NCBI RefSeq assembly: GCF_037975245.1
Contig: NC_092575.1
Coordinates: 3,535,001-3,599,000 of the forward strand
Origin: Apostichopus japonicus
Lineage: Eukaryota; Echinodermata; Holothuroidea; Aspidochirotida; Stichopodidae
Length of the DNA stretch: 64,000 nucleotides
Direction of reading: 5' to 3'
The translations under genes and the position numbers were made by a program. The notes beneath the pieces are model-generated. The model did no database searches, had not been told where the DNA came from, and worked only from the letters and a program-made list of their open reading frames with translations. The number at the start of each line of letters is the position of its first letter. The first letter of the stretch is position 1. Shown here in pieces: positions 50,001 to 63,698 of the stretch.

Positions 50001-52453
50001 TTTCATTAATTTTTGTCCCCCTTTTCTTACCTTCACTCCCCCCGCCCCCTTCCACCCCAATCTCATGATCTGCAGAAAAGTTAGTAATGTGAATGTAGCT
50101 AAAAGGTGAGAATCGATTTGCATAAGCAGTCATGATCACCCATCTTATTGCGGATGAAGGCCTGGTGTAGGGGGAGGGGAGGGGGTGGGGGGCGAGGGAA
50201 ACTAGGGGTAGAGCAAAATGATTAGTGTAGAAAAAGTTATCCCAAGACCACACATTCACTGCATGAGATCCCCATAAAGTGGTTTTATGGTTTTCATGCA
50301 GAAATGCGTTTTTTTGTTTTTATCACTGAAAGATTATTTTTCATGGTGTATTATTGTATCATGATTCAGTTATTTTAATCGATTATTAAAAAGCTAAACT
50401 TTATGATTTCAATTCAATTTCTATGTATGTAACATACTTAGTAGGACATTTATTGTAAAACATGTGTGCACAAAAATAGTGTAACATTTCATCATACATT
50501 CCAGTGCAAAATGTAATTTGTTGCCTAACTTCATTAATGTTTATAATTTCTTTTAAGTATAGGCAATATATTCCTTTGTTCAAGGTTAAAATAGCAGTTG
50601 CATGTTCATAAATGAGATTTACATTTCATCCTGCTATTTTGCTATTTTTTTTAGTAGCAATGCACAAATATAATAGGTCCAACTTTTAGGCACTATATGT
50701 TATACCATTATTAATTTTATTAATATATTGTTATTTTTTAAATATTTTTCCTTGAAGAGTTAGTAACCCATAGAAAAATTTAAATTGTATAGAGAAAATT
50801 TGATGTTCCTTCACAGGACATAATTTTAACGTTCAGAGGAAATGTTCACATTTCCACAACCATTTTTTCTCCCCTTTTCTCTCTCCTCTCCACTCTCCTC
50901 ATGAAATGCTATTGTATGTGTACAAAAAAACAAAATGTTAAACATATTTGCATATCATTGTTATGCTGTACTTAAGATAAATTTATCTTCATTTTGAAAA
51001 TAAGTTATTTACATCTTGTATGAATATAAATGTTTGCTAATCAGATCAAAGTCAGTTGTCTATAGAGTGTTGGAAATTGATTCATGGAGGTTTCTGACCT
51101 AGTCACCTTACAATGTCTTTCTTTAAAACCTTTCTTTGATATGGTTTGGAGCAGAATATATGGAATGAAATTCAGGGGCAGAGTCAGATTGAGTAATTTG
51201 GTATTGTAGGGTGGGGTGGGGGGGGGGCAAAAATCAAAAAGGGCACTGTCCTTTAAAATTTGTAAGCAAGACATTTGTATAGAGATTTTAACTGTTTCAG
51301 TTAACATGTTTATTCAAACTATCGGTTCATAGCAAACTATGTAGAAATGTGGAATGGTGAGACATTGTAGATATAAATTTTTCTTTTCCTTTTTAATATA
51401 TTTAATTAAACTATGGTAGGTTTGGGGAAGGAGGGGGTGGGGGGAGAGAGATGAGACCACATATTAATAATTTATTTTGCAACACGAACTGCCACTGTTT
51501 GATCGAGCTGAGAAACAAAGGCGGAGATGGGTGTTGAATCCTTAAGGCCAATTGGTACAGGGTCGTAGCAAGATTACTAGGGACATGGTACCCCCCGCCC
51601 CCTGGGTAGGGTATGTAACCAAATGTAAATTGAAAAAAACAACATTACCTCCCATAGGTAAACAGTCCTTTTTTTTCTTAATAAAAGCCCAATTAAAACA
51701 GCTGCAATTTATCATTTTAATTAGAGTATCTTATATTTCGGACAGGTCGAAGGATCTGATAAGCCAACCTTTTTGCCCCTCCTGGCAGCTTGAACATTGG
51801 ACTGGCATCTCATGTGGTTGTCACACATCCCAGTATTAGTATTGCTTCCAGAATTTCAAGCTTAGAGTTGATAGATGTATTAAGAATTGGAATATATCTG
51901 TTGACTATTTTAATCTCCCGAATATTCACCAAGCTATTTTTTTTCCTTACGTTGGGTCACGTGACTCGGATCAAAGTATTGCCTTTTAATATGTCTTTGT
52001 CCTAATGATTGAATTGGAGTGCAATAAAATCGCAAGAATAATGCAGAATTGTCCTGTCTTTCCATTGTTCTTTTGAATGATCAATTGTTTTCCATTGTTC
52101 TTTGAATATCAATTGTTTTTCATTGTTCTTTTATAAACCGATGAAAAGGTCGTATATACGTCGAATAATCGTTTGATATCATTTATTTCGTATAATTGTC
52201 CTCTTCGTTGAAATTGTTAAATGAAAATATCAGAATTCCCCTACAAATATGCTAGAAAATCGAACAATGGTCAACCATTTCTGCCTAAACGCTGCTGCCT
52301 AAACGTTCTTGCCCACGGTGAGATGCGGTATTTATCATGTATTAATCCTATTATGGCACCCGCGGGGAAAGAGTGGGCTGTCGATGATACGTATACTTGC
52401 CGTGGAATTAGTCCCATGTTACTAGATATGGTTGAAATAGTCTGAATAAATGG
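47046..52453. other. PI4KA 3' UTR and intergenic DNA
   Basis: I see no convincing gene in these 5.4 kb. The sequence is AT-rich with a C-rich and G-rich pair of tracts near 50030-50060 and 50160-50205 and G runs near 51210-51230 and 51430-51445. A 65-codon open frame at 48276-48473 has a Cys-rich start (CICCGNG, PICKH) and is mentioned in the findings. Nothing else resembles a domain. Confidence 0.55.
47459..47509 (+). promoter_or_regulatory. PI4KA: Candidate PI4KA poly(A) signals
   Basis: AATAAA occurs at 47459-47464 and again at 47504-47509, about 415 and 460 bp after the stop codon. Both follow an AT-rich 3' UTR with T runs at 47204-47214 and 47326-47339. Later signals are possible in the AT-rich flank. 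Confidence 0.45.
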
Positions 52454-52688
52454 CAGGCCCGTAGCCAGAGTAACCGGCTTGGGGGGGGGGGGAGCACGTC
52501 AACGCAGGAGGATCTCCGTCCTGGAGGAAGGGACCACGGGGATGGGGCTAACAAATTGTGGTTAATCTCAGGGGGCACAGATGCCAAATGATGCATCCTT
52601 TTCCATCTATTTTCTCTACATTTGTATTCCATTTTTCGGTTTGTATTTCTTGGGGGTGGGGGAGGGCACCCCCGTGGCTACGTGCCTG
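52454..52688. mobile_element. Short foldback element (MITE-like) with G-rich interior
   Basis: The ends CAGGCCCGTAGCCA (52454-52467) and TGGCTACGTGCCTG (52675-52688) are inverted copies with one mismatch. Just inside each end is a G-rich segment followed by a short interior without coding potential. CGTAGCCA-type ends next to G runs are common in invertebrate genomes; I do not assign a superfamily. Confidence 0.6.
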
Positions 52689-55608
52689 GTCAATGGAAGG
52701 GGAGTGGTGGGGTGAAAACGGTACTCGTAGAAAGCATAAAAAGATGACAAGAATGATCCGTTCACTTTTGTTGTATTAGTTCTTACTTTATTATTATTAA
52801 TAGTTAAAACTGAAATCCAACTTAACGAGGAATTCTTACCCTGACTTGTCTTACAATGTATACTTCATATTATGTTATAAGGTATAGGTGTATTTCTTTG
52901 TGCGTATAAACCAAGGTATGAACTCTTTCATATACCAAATCTTTAGCTGCAATTAAGAGTCAACTTTCACAGAATAAGGAATACGAAAAACAAAAATCTC
53001 TTACTGTTATAACAGAACACACGAAATTACGAGTTTCCAAAGACTTATATTGTTAAGTACACTATGTATGTGGGAGGTTTTCTACTTCGTCTTCTTCAGT
53101 AAATATATACGGATGTAAAAGACATTCATTTTATGGCCGAAGAAACGTAAAAAGTAAGAAGTTTCCTCAAGTCCTTTACAATTTTCTCTCTCACACCATA
53201 ACACTATACAGAGACGTCGTTATGCGAATTGCAAAAGCTTCCGCCTACGCTCCAATTTACACAGTCTCCTCTCTTCCTGCCGAAAAAGACAATCTAGTAA
53301 TTTTAATTATTCTGACTAATCCCTTCCTTCCTTACTTCCCAACCCCCCCCCCTCCCCGCCGTCCGAAAAGCATGCTAGTAATAATATAATAATGACTAAA
53401 ACTGAAATATTTTATACAATTTCTGTTTGGCACATGAATAGCGTCTGATGGATGTTTACACAACCTCATTTCGAAATGTTTGCACATGACAAGAAGCGTC
53501 TGAGTAAAAATAATTTGCCATATTCATGACAATAAAAATATGTAAATATGCACGAAATGCTTATAGCAAACATTACCAAAAGGGTCGTCTGCCTCAACGT
53601 GTGGGATTTCTCAGTTAAATATGTTGTTCGTGAATAAATGTTCGGGAAACAGACATTTATGAAGATAATATTCGTAAGTTATGTTTAATGTACAATCTTA
53701 ACCATTAAGAATCGCTAAACCAGCGTTTGATTGATAGCATGGCGGATGTTAATTGTCAGTTATAATTATTACCTTAAGCAAACAAAAAACCCAACCTACA
53801 ACTTTGGCTTATATGACAGAATTCTTTGTGAAGGAACCACTCTCCCCCTGCCCCAACCCATGCACACACAAAAAAAACAGCTTAGAAAAATTTCGCTCTG
53901 ATCGGGAGATAAACTAGTTTTAAAAAAAACACAATCTGTCTGGAATTTCAAATTTTGTAAATCTGCGATGTCATTTGCATGATGCCAGTAGGATCTGAAA
54001 TTTGTTAATATCTCCTTTTTTTTTTCATATTTTCAAGAAAGAATGTTATTATTATTTTGAAAATGAAACCAAATGCCATTACTAGTGTCTATGTTGAGAG
54101 ATTCAATATGTTAGATTCAACAATTGCAAAATTGATCTCCATTACAGAAAATGAACGTTATAATAAACTAAAAGAAAAAGAAATGACAAATTAAACACTT
54201 ATACGACTCAATGGTGTCACATTTAGACTTGATCAAGTATTTGATCTGTGTGTTAATTAAGAAACATTAAATCTGCCACATCTCAATAAATGAAAGTATA
54301 CAACATTTTCAATAGCTGTTTGAGGACGATGTTTATGACTGGTATCTCTATCAAATAGACCAGTATTAGATGGTAGGGTATGTATTTCCTTTTAAGCTCA
54401 CTTATAGCACACAATTATTGCTTCTGAAGTACTCGTTTTTATCGAAAACGGAAGGAAAAAGAGAAAATAACAAGAAATTAGAAAAATGTACAGTCAATAT
54501 ACTTTCATTAGGACAAAAATGAAAATGGCAATGAGCCTGTTATTAGAGGTATATATAGTAACGTGTAGTATCCGGTTCAGCATACTGGTTCTTTGCACAT
54601 TGTATCAAGGACATTATAAGAGTATTGTTTTGATTAAAAAGTTTCAACTATATCAAAGGTATAACCTGTTTGCAATCGCCTACCCTATATAATTGCTTTA
54701 GCATATAGGCCTAAGCTTATTATGTTTTTTTACAATCTTGTTTCTAATCAATAGCTTGCTTAGTTTTCTTTTCTTTCTAGACAACACAACAGATTGTAAA
54801 GAATAGCAGGAAGTTAATCAAAAGCGAGTTGATAAATATTTCATTTTTTTGGGGGGGGGGGTAGAGGAAATGGTTAAACTTTGGCACTGTATATATAAAA
54901 AGAACTTACAAGGTATATGTAATTTAAGATTGCAAATATATATTTAGTTGATGGTTGTTGTTGTTCACCTTAGGGTGTTTTCTTTCGATTATTTAACCGA
55001 TGGGTGATACCAAATACGATCCCAGTATGGCTGTGCAAAGTTCCTGAACCTGTCAGGAAAACTTTTACGACAACTTTGTCGAACTAAATTGTTTTGTTTT
55101 TCGGCTTCATTCCTCTTCAATTGGGTCTGAAATAGCTTTTGCTCTAGAAAATGAAAGACGAATCAATTAAATACAAAAAAATAAAAAATAATAATAATGA
55201 TTAAAAAAAAAACATATTCCTACTTTTGAAGGCAATTTGGTACATTTGATGACTCAAATAACCAAAGAATTTAGTTCAATGCCCCGTTACTATCTACAGG
55301 TTTGTAATGCATGTTCGAAAATTACCGCCGTCTCCCTATTGATTTTTAGTGCTTCATTTTGCGTTGTGTTTTGCTACAATATAGAGCTATAGGCATAGAC
55401 TCCTAGAACACCCACCCACAGGTTAAGATAAGGTACTATAAACATAGCGCAAGGAAAAGTGAAATTAGGTATGAACCTTGGCAGTTTGCAAACGAAAAAT
55501 ACAAAAAATACCTTAAATTTGTGGCATACAAAATTTTCTTAAAAGAATTTAACGTTAAAAATAGCTCTGTTATAAAGAGAAGCCTTAATAAAGTGGTAAC
55601 AAAATGTA
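52689..55608. other. Intergenic DNA without recognisable features
   Basis: AT-rich sequence with homopolymer runs (for example C-rich at 53342-53353 and G-rich at 54850-54861). I find no conserved open frame, no RNA gene and no clear repeat family. Confidence 0.5.
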
Positions 55609-55850
55609 TGGATGTGCGCATGTACATTAGTTGTAAGGTTATAGTGGTAACCGCATACGGAGATGTGCGCATGTACATTAGTTGTAAGGTTATAGTGGTA
55701 ACCGCATACAGAGATGTGCGCATGTAAATTAGTTGTAAGGTTATCAGTGGTAACCACATACAGAGATGTGCGCATGTAAATTAGTTGTAAGGTTATCAGT
55801 GGTAACCGTATACAGAGATGTGCGCATGTCCTATATTAGTTGTAAGGTTA
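55609..55850. repeat. 49-51-bp tandem repeat, five copies, with an internal hairpin
   Basis: The unit GATGTGCGCATGTACATTAG-TTGTAAGGTTATAGTGGTAACCGCATACG occurs five times; the last is cut short. Each of the first four carries GGTTA...TAACC, an inverted repeat with a loop of six or seven bases. The frames open across it are by-products of the repeat. Confidence 0.9.
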
Positions 55851-55855
55851 TCCGG

Positions 55856-56000
55856 CCAGTTGAGACAATTTCCCGATACTTTTGCATAGCACTGTATACC
55901 GTCATCCCACATCATGCTTTAATAACACTCATATGTGATAAAAATTTGATATTCATACTGCTCACACTGAAAACACGAGTGCTTTGAAGCGGGATATTAA
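55856..56000. mobile_element. Diverged MITE copy, same family as 60696-60902
   Basis: It starts CCAGTTGAGACA and contains ATTTGATATTCATACTG, CTCACACTGA and GAGTGCTTTGAAGCGGGATAT, in the same order as in the better-kept copy at 60696-60902. The right end has decayed, so the end position is approximate. Confidence 0.55.
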
Positions 56001-56536
56001 CAAACGCAAGGGTAACACACGCAAAATTGTGCTAACTATATGAGGGTCATGCAATCATTTGTAAATATTAGCCTACGGTTCATTTACAACACAACGCGAA
56101 CAAAATGCAGCTTTCGGGCGCTATACGTACTTCCACAATTGAGTTACGTGCGTAATTGTATTTTAGCTCTTACTTCACGATCCGTAACACGTTAGGATAT
56201 CTTCACTATATGAAAAGTACAACTATCTCCTTCACATATCATTGCACACATTTCATAGGCGAGCTAGACAATGACGTCATTGCACGATATATCATTATGT
56301 TATGAACATCCATCCGCATGGAGACCTGTTAATTATGAGCGCACGACACGCGAGCTGTTAGCTGATTGGCTGAGAATCCAATATAAAAAAAAGCAAATAA
56401 TGAGAGAAATAATTTGATCGGAGATTCGCATGAATGAGCTGGTATGTATAAGAAAACTTAATATTCTCCGGAGATAGGCCATTGACCATTGACGTATTCT
56501 GACGCAAGTAAAAAATGATGGCGTTATAGCCATAAA

Positions 56537-56770
<234 letters not shown>

Positions 56771-57021
56771 TTTTGGCACTGCAGATAAACAAAATGATCT
56801 TTATCAAGTACTTTGGTGACCAAATAAGTCTCTTTGTTACTTTTTACAGGTATGTACAAATGATAAAAAATAATAAATTATAGAATATAAAGAGCAAAAT
56901 AAGAAAGAGCCCCTTTTCACGTTATCTTTATATATATTACGGTAGTTAGGATTATTACTATTATTATTGTTATCACTTTTAATGTTCTTACTTTACAAAA
57001 GTCACTAACTTTAAATAAACG

Positions 57022-57284
57022 TTAAAGAGAAAGTAGAAATCCTAGACATGACATCACAAGCCATGGTAACAATGTCGCACGCACAACACTAGATAAGTTC
57101 GTGGAATCACTCCCTGTGTGTGTCTCTGCGTTTGGTGCACCGACAGTGTTTTCGCTTTCGACGACAGCCGGGGTTACTTTAACGGTCACTCCCGGTTCAA
57201 GGGTCTTGTATCGAGGTTCACCTTCATCGTTTATGAATCGCCATATCACATGTTGACCATCTTCCAGTGGGACAAGATATAAAG
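57022..57284 (-). CDS. Terminal exon of the unrecognised gene: C-terminal linker and GPI-type tail
   Basis: After the split Thr codon the exon reads LYLVPLEDGQHVIWRFINDE, then GEPRYKTLEPGVTVKV, a Ser/Thr/Glu-rich linker of about 30 residues, and an 18-residue hydrophobic end closing in LLSL and the stop. Small residues (GSDS, SS) before the hydrophobic stretch offer possible GPI attachment sites. A type I membrane anchor is less likely because there is no cytoplasmic tail. Confidence 0.7.
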
Positions 57285-60200
57285 CTATCAATAGAAAGCG
57301 AGTATAGAAGAGTTGTTGAGGAAAACAAAATTCCAGTTTAGGTGTCAAACAATTTACCGAGCAATTTGTTTCCATAACGAATAGATAATAAAATATAGTT
57401 TGGTGGGTGAGCTATTACGCTTCTTTTAATTCGTTAACGTGTATTCAATTAGATCCCAACCAGTGAAATCCAGGGCATTGCATTCTCTGTTTGTATTTAT
57501 TTAGTTCTCTACATATGTGTTGCATGTTTGTATACCCGACAAGAGAGTAAGGGAGTGGGTGGTCAGGGCTAGTTCCCTGGGGTTCGGAGTCACTAAAGAG
57601 GGGTGGAGGGGGGGCAAGTGTTAATACGTGATAAAGCATTATATGTTATGAAATTTGTTATATTCAGATAACTATTTCATAGCCCCTTGACTATGCCATA
57701 AATCAATGAAGATCTGACTATTCGACGCTCCTTCCTCTTTCAGGAGACAACTGAACAACACATGTATACATGTGCTATCGACATTTTAATAAAGTGTCGG
57801 TTGCTCACGATACTGGACCACCTACCCCCACCCCCACCCCCCAACCCCACCCCCACTTCGGAGAAAACCAGAATCAGTCTCCCGAAATAACACATACTAC
57901 ATGATTAAAAGGTGCGTTTGTAACGCCATTCATGCTGCCACAGAAAATATAGAACACTGGAAACCGATTCCAGCATTTAGTTCATGATATTATACTCAAG
58001 TCTGCCTTATCGTGACTAACTGTTCTAGACAGGAGATCATTCACAGATGCTACTTGTTTCCTATTCTTCAAATGATTTTTTTTTCTGGTCACCTTCACCG
58101 TCGAGCCATGTCTGACTAAGCATATATAAGAGGGTTATAATAATGTGAAAAATCTTACTTTTATCGAGTTCTGCATTCGAATCTGCTATTTCAGCTTTCC
58201 AAAAGTAGACACCGTTGCTATGTAAATCGTTGATATCATAAATTTGGTAGTTGTCGTATTTTTGGTATCTGTGAAAAAAAAGTCAATAAAAACTATTGTG
58301 AGTTTTCTGTTTTTAATTAATAACGTCATTCTTTACCTTTTCAAAGACCAATCACAAAACATTATTTATTACCTCTGGCAACATAAGATTACATATATGC
58401 CATGAGTCCCTGTAGTCATGACAACGGTGTCACGCGCACTATGGCACTACTGGAAAATTTTTAACTTCGTTCTTAACTTCGGTTGAAATTTTGACGATGT
58501 TTGAATTAAAACCTGAGCATTCAGAGGAAACTATAATCTAACTATACTAATGATTAATTCTCCCAATCCAGTATACGCACTATTTGAGAAACCTGCAGCT
58601 CTTAGAGTTAGTATTTGTACTGGCCTGCTTCACTTTCAATAAATGCTTAACCAAGGTGCACTGCGGATCCCCCTAACATAATCAAATAAATCGTGCCCAT
58701 CTGCTATACAAATAAGGGAAAGCGTGTAATAAGCCTATAAATTAACGAAGATCTATATATTGGCAATGTGTCACTATCGTCTGTCGGCACCCGATTGGTG
58801 AGTCATTCGTGACGTACAGATAAATGTATACTCACACGAACAAATGTTTGTACTGTCGTTTGGCTTCTAACATAAGATCGTTCAAATTAACCCGAGATTG
58901 ATCTAAAACTAAGACCGGAATTTTGCAAAGAGGCCAGACGTCCGACCAAAACTGGACAGAAAGGTACAGCATGGTTTGTTGTATTGGTTGAGAGGATGGT
59001 CTGATGTAGTTAGAACGAGACCCACTGCCGCAACCACCTGTCAGAAACAACAACCAGGGAAAAATAATTACCATCAAAAAAGAATCCTTTGACGTTAAGA
59101 ATGAATTATTTAAACAACATGTTTTTTAGTGTTGATAGTATTTAAGCAATCCAAATTCAAAATGAAAATAAAAAGTGTGAGATGCTCGTTATATTTCCAT
59201 ATGTACTTTATTCTGTTCAAGAAAACAATTTTGAAAATATTTTAAATAATTTTTCTCTTCTTTTTCTTGGCATATACCTTATCAAGGAGATAAAACGTCA
59301 GTCTTAAGTCATACTTCAAGGCAAATTCAGTCTTTTAAATGTCAGAATATTCTTTAATCTCCAAATCAAGGTTTACTTCGATGAAGCTACGATACATGTA
59401 TAAAACTGTAATAAAATTGTAATTAAACTGTAGTTAGAAGGGACAATGAAAAGAACTCGTTTATACCTGTGTAGGTATCCATGTTGTTTGATGATCGAGT
59501 GTAAACCCAAGAATAAGATTTTCTGTCTTCCATGAACACTTCAGTGATCGCTATAAGAAGGAAGAGAAAGTAAGATTATTACTTTTCTTTAAAAAAAAAA
59601 ACAAATAGGAAAGCAATGAATCATTCATTACTCCGCTAACGATGAGAGTCAGCGACATTTAGGCTGATTTTCTTATTTATGGTCAACATTTATAATAAAA
59701 TCTGCGGAATAATTCTCGAAACAAAATAGTAATTGATCATAACTCAGACACCCCTACTTGACGTTTCTTTTTCTTTTATTCAAAAATGTGTGAATTAAAA
59801 ATTATTATTTTGCAATGATTCCATTTGGGATGATTGGCTTCTACTCTTTATAACTATATGTGTGTATAGGTCTAGTATCTATAGCCTAACGTAGTAACAT
59901 CTAAGTCTAACATATTAACATCTAAGACTCCAACAGTTTTTGAATTTTGAACACACCCCAAGCCATTAATCATTTCTGTTGCCAATTACTCGCTAATCTG
60001 AAACATTTTGCGGCGCTTGAGATATTCCAAATGGTTAATCTTCATAGAGTAATAGTCTATGCAGACAAAAAAGTCTATTGAAGAGACGAAATATTTCCAG
60101 TTTCAAAACCAAAGTTCCTGACCGCCTCAAAGAGATATTCGTAACCATATCATTTCATTTTTTTTTCTGGGGTTAATGATCTAAAATATATATGCCACCG

Positions 60201-62438
60201 TACTCAGATCTACACGTCACAGGTATCACGTCACGTCACAGGTATGGCATCATGCCATTGGCATGTCACATTACCGTACGTCACGAGTATATGTGTGGAA
60301 ACGTAACGAACACGATATACAGAACAATATCGACTCATCGAGTGTTATTATTGGATGATAAGAAACATTTAATCCTTATTTTCAATTATTTAAGACATTA
60401 AAATGAAACTTGAAATGAGCTGTATGGGTTGACCAGAATTTACAAACATGCAGAGAGTCCAAGCAGATCGTGTGTTCTTTCTATTGACTTGAGTTTCGAG
60501 AAGAAGAAAAAACCCGATATTTTAACACAAGTGTTGGCTCAAGAGTCAAGACTAACTATATATCTTAGTTGATTATAGCGTTGATACACGATTCTGCCTA
60601 AGTTACTTAAAGGATAATTACTAAACAAATGTTGCTGAAAGTCTAAGATTTTGCGGATTTGATATTAAAGCAGCCATTCAGGATGGTTACTGCAGCCAGT
60701 TGGGACACTTTCCTTAGTGCTTACACCACGCTGTACTGTCCTCCCATATAATGCTTCAAAGCACTTGTATTGACGGTACAAACAGTTCCTAACCTTTATC
60801 TGATAGAAACATGATATTCATACTGGCTCAGACTGACACTACGGGTGCTCTGAGGCGGGACATGACAGTACAGTCAAGACACAAAAAATATGTCCCAACT
60901 GGGTGATAACTGCACAACAAATAATTCATATGCATATTTTATACAAAGGTATATGCTACTGTAGATCGTATTGTGGGCAGTGTCAAATGAGTGCTTTCTT
61001 TTTTCTTCTTCAAAATGATCAGTTTGTGTTTCTATCTTGCTGGTCGTTATAAGCGTCTACCATGATAACGAAGATAGGAACATGATTATTTAACCAAACA
61101 ACCCTAAGTCTATCTCATTGGTACATGTTAAATCAACCAAACGAATGGCGGAAGTGTCTAGTGGTAATAATGATTTCAAAGATATAAGGTCGATGCATTT
61201 AAACACTGGTGTAAAACCTCATCAATGTTTATGCTACTTTCACCACAGGGAACCTCTTTATATCTGTTGTATATCTAGGCTACGTAACATCCAGTGGCTT
61301 ACGGAGTCGCCAACTCATTGTGCATGGCGTACGTATGATATGACGTAACTTGCTATGTGCAGTGAAGAAAGGTTATATTAGGTTAATGATATACCGTACA
61401 TTGGAACAGAGTATAGGCTAAATGGAGCAGTATGAAATACGAACACGTACTGTAGCCTATTGACCTGTGTTACCAAGGGTTGATAACTTTCGTTCATGAG
61501 CTCAAGTGCAGTGATTATTATCTGAGTAACACAGGGACCCCAACAATGGTTTGCGAATGGATCAGGGGTCATAACCAACGTTCAGTGGTGTAGAAAGGCC
61601 TATCTGTGTGGGCACCTTAACTGTGTGGAAGTCATTGCTATGAAAGTTATTCGGATCATGTCCCCACCCAGAGACAGGGCGACTGAATGAATGAATGAAT
61701 GATCGATAGTGGATGGTTGGATGGATGGTTGGATGGATGAATGGATGGATAGTTGGATGGATAGTTGATGGATGGGTGGGTAGTGGAATGGATGGATGGA
61801 TAGTTGGATGGATAATTGGATGGATGGTTGGGTAGTGGAATGGATGGATGGATAGTTGGATGGATAATTGGATGGATGGTGGTGGAATGGATGGATGTAT
61901 CGGTGGATGGATAGATCAATAGGAGGGGAAAGTTACCCTTGAGTGTGCTCCAATAACTATAAGCTATAGTTTTCATGATGGTCAACGTAAAAGTAAACTC
62001 ACATTTCGTTATTTGGTTTCCTGTGTTGACGTCAAACAATAGCCAATCTATTATACGTGTCCTCGCCCATTTGCCGTTAATGGATTGCATTACAAAACCT
62101 AATTGGTCGTCTGATCGAGCGGAAAAACTGCAAAGATTGATAAGGGGAAAAGAAAAATATATAATTAATGACAGGAAATACTAGCCGCATATATACGAAG
62201 AAATATATATATATATATATCCAGGGCCGGAAGTACGAATAATATAAACAACATCACAACAAAATTATCCAGGTGTGCCTAGAATTAGTGTTTATTCAGC
62301 TGCTTTGATAAGCAGTAACGAACAGGAATCGTTTTACGAAATTGAAGGAAAAAGTAGAACGCGGTATGATCGTGGCAAAATTGTGATGGATAGATAAACT
62401 CATACATTTGAAATCTAGGCAGCATTCAAATCATCAGC

Positions 62439-62471
<33 letters not shown>

Positions 62472-63147
62472 TAACCTACAAAATACATGCTAAATGGCTC
62501 AGAGTTGGTCACAGAGCAAGCATTTTACAAACACCACCCCTTGCTACATTTCGCCTCACCGAGACAACTATTCATTCTCTATTTTAATTAAAAATCATTG
62601 ATCTTTGGGAAGGGACCGTCAAGGAAAACGCATCTTTCTTAGTTGTATTTTAGTATTTTTTAAGAATATGTTAGGCAAATTCTGACGACCTTTAATCGGC
62701 TTGCTCGGAATATCATTTTTTATCATTTTTTTTTACTTTTAGTCCATATCTACATGATATTTTATTTACAGGGTGGTTGTTATAGACGAGGGGCATAGTA
62801 AAAAACATTTCAACAAGCTTTTTCAAGGTTCACAAGACGAATAGAAGTTTAAAGGAAAATATGTCTACGGCGTCTTATAATGCCAACTACGCATGCGCAG
62901 AGTCATAGAGTAGTCAATTGTAACATGAAAGGAATATTTTGTGAGTTAAGAGTTTAATGCTCCTTTTTTAAAGGAAAAAATGGAGTAAATAATATGAGGA
63001 CTTTTACTGAAAGATTAAGGTGTGAGGATTGAGATGGGTTGGGGGGGGGGGGACGAGATGAATTAAGTAGAAGTTTCAAGTTACCTTCCAGTACTATATC
63101 CCGCCGCTTTCCAATTGATCTCAATATAGTTTACACACACATCCAGA
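57022..63147 (-). CDS. Unrecognised secreted or GPI-anchored protein, 3' part of gene (six exons)
   Basis: The exons, in coding order, are 63147-63085, 62127-62003, 59550-59467, 59037-58836, 58268-58159 and 57284-57022. All junctions are GT-AG and the phases fit, giving about 281 residues up to TGA. I recognise no family. The protein is rich in aromatic residues and has Trp motifs such as EINWKAAGYSTG, WARTRIIDWLLFDVNTG, LYLSVQFWSDVWPLCKIPVL and NGVYFWKAEIADS, suggesting beta-sheet extracellular domains. The C terminus has a Ser/Thr-rich linker and then the hydrophobic tail LLPWLVMSCLGFLLSL with no basic residues after it, which is the pattern of a GPI-anchor signal. The start codon and signal peptide are not identified; the gene may extend past the right edge. 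The conserved phases over six exons make it real; its function is unknown. Confidence 0.65.
58836..59037 (-). CDS. Fourth identified exon of the unrecognised gene
   Basis: This 202-bp exon encodes GCGSGSRSNYIRPSSQPIQQ, then a strand-like segment with FWSDVWPLCKIPVLVLDQSR and an amphipathic helix (LNDLMLEAKRQYKHLF). The donor is GTGAGT. Two Cys residues may form an extracellular disulfide. Confidence 0.65.
60696..60902. mobile_element. Foldback MITE with CCAGTTGGGACA ends
   Basis: The element starts CCAGTTGGGACA (60696-60707) and ends in its exact reverse complement TGTCCCAACTGG (60891-60902). Inner segments (TGTACTGTC... and ...GACAGTACA; AGCACTTGTA and ACGGGTGCT) also pair, so most of it can fold back. 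It is 207 bp, non-coding, and lies in an intron of the - strand gene. Confidence 0.75.
61686..61915. repeat. (GGAT)n / (GGATGGTT)n microsatellite
   Basis: About 230 bp of GGATGGATGGTT-like repeat with GGATAGTT variants and a 65-bp higher-order unit (GGTAGTGGAATGGATGGATG recurs). The Pro/Ser/His-rich open frame on the - strand across it is an artefact; only its start (62003-62127) overlaps a real exon. Confidence 0.92.
62432..62472. repeat. (TA)n microsatellite
   Basis: A short TA tract interrupted by ATACATAT. A similar tract lies at 62197-62221. Both are in an intron of the - strand gene. Confidence 0.85.
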
Positions 63148-63698
63148 CTATGTAAGACACCCAACCACGATCAGCTAGGTTAAATATATGTTATTATGTA
63201 TATATATATTAGTAGCCTATGTGTAATAAATATATAAGAACCTAAGCTTGCTAATCGTGTATAGTTTCATATATAGCCTATATGAAAACTGACACGTACG
63301 TTATAATTACTGTAACGATAGTCAAAATCTTTGCGGTTACAATATATAATATGTCGATGACAGATCCCTCGTGTACAAACATATGTCTGGCTTTAATGAA
63401 TGAAGTGTGTTAGGCTGGCTGGCTGTCTTGCTTATCTATAGAGACTGACCGAAGATGCAAGACGAATTGAATGGAAAAACACATGGGGGATGTAGAACGG
63501 AAAAATATGGATATCAAACATCCGGAGAAGAGATTTAACTCGACATATTCGATGACGGTAACAATATAGTCATAATTCCATTGGGTATTTGTAGATTATA
63601 ATTAGTTTTCCTTTACCGTTCGTTGATGGGCTGTATCTATAAGTATACTATCTTCTAAGCGTTGGTTTTGCCTTTATTATTCATGATATGACCCATAC

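Noticed and set aside
61656-62002. Pro/Ser/His-rich part of a 144-codon - strand open frame
   Set aside because: This part is the (GGAT)n microsatellite. Only 62003-62127 is kept as an exon because it is bounded by good splice sites and fits the phase of its neighbours.
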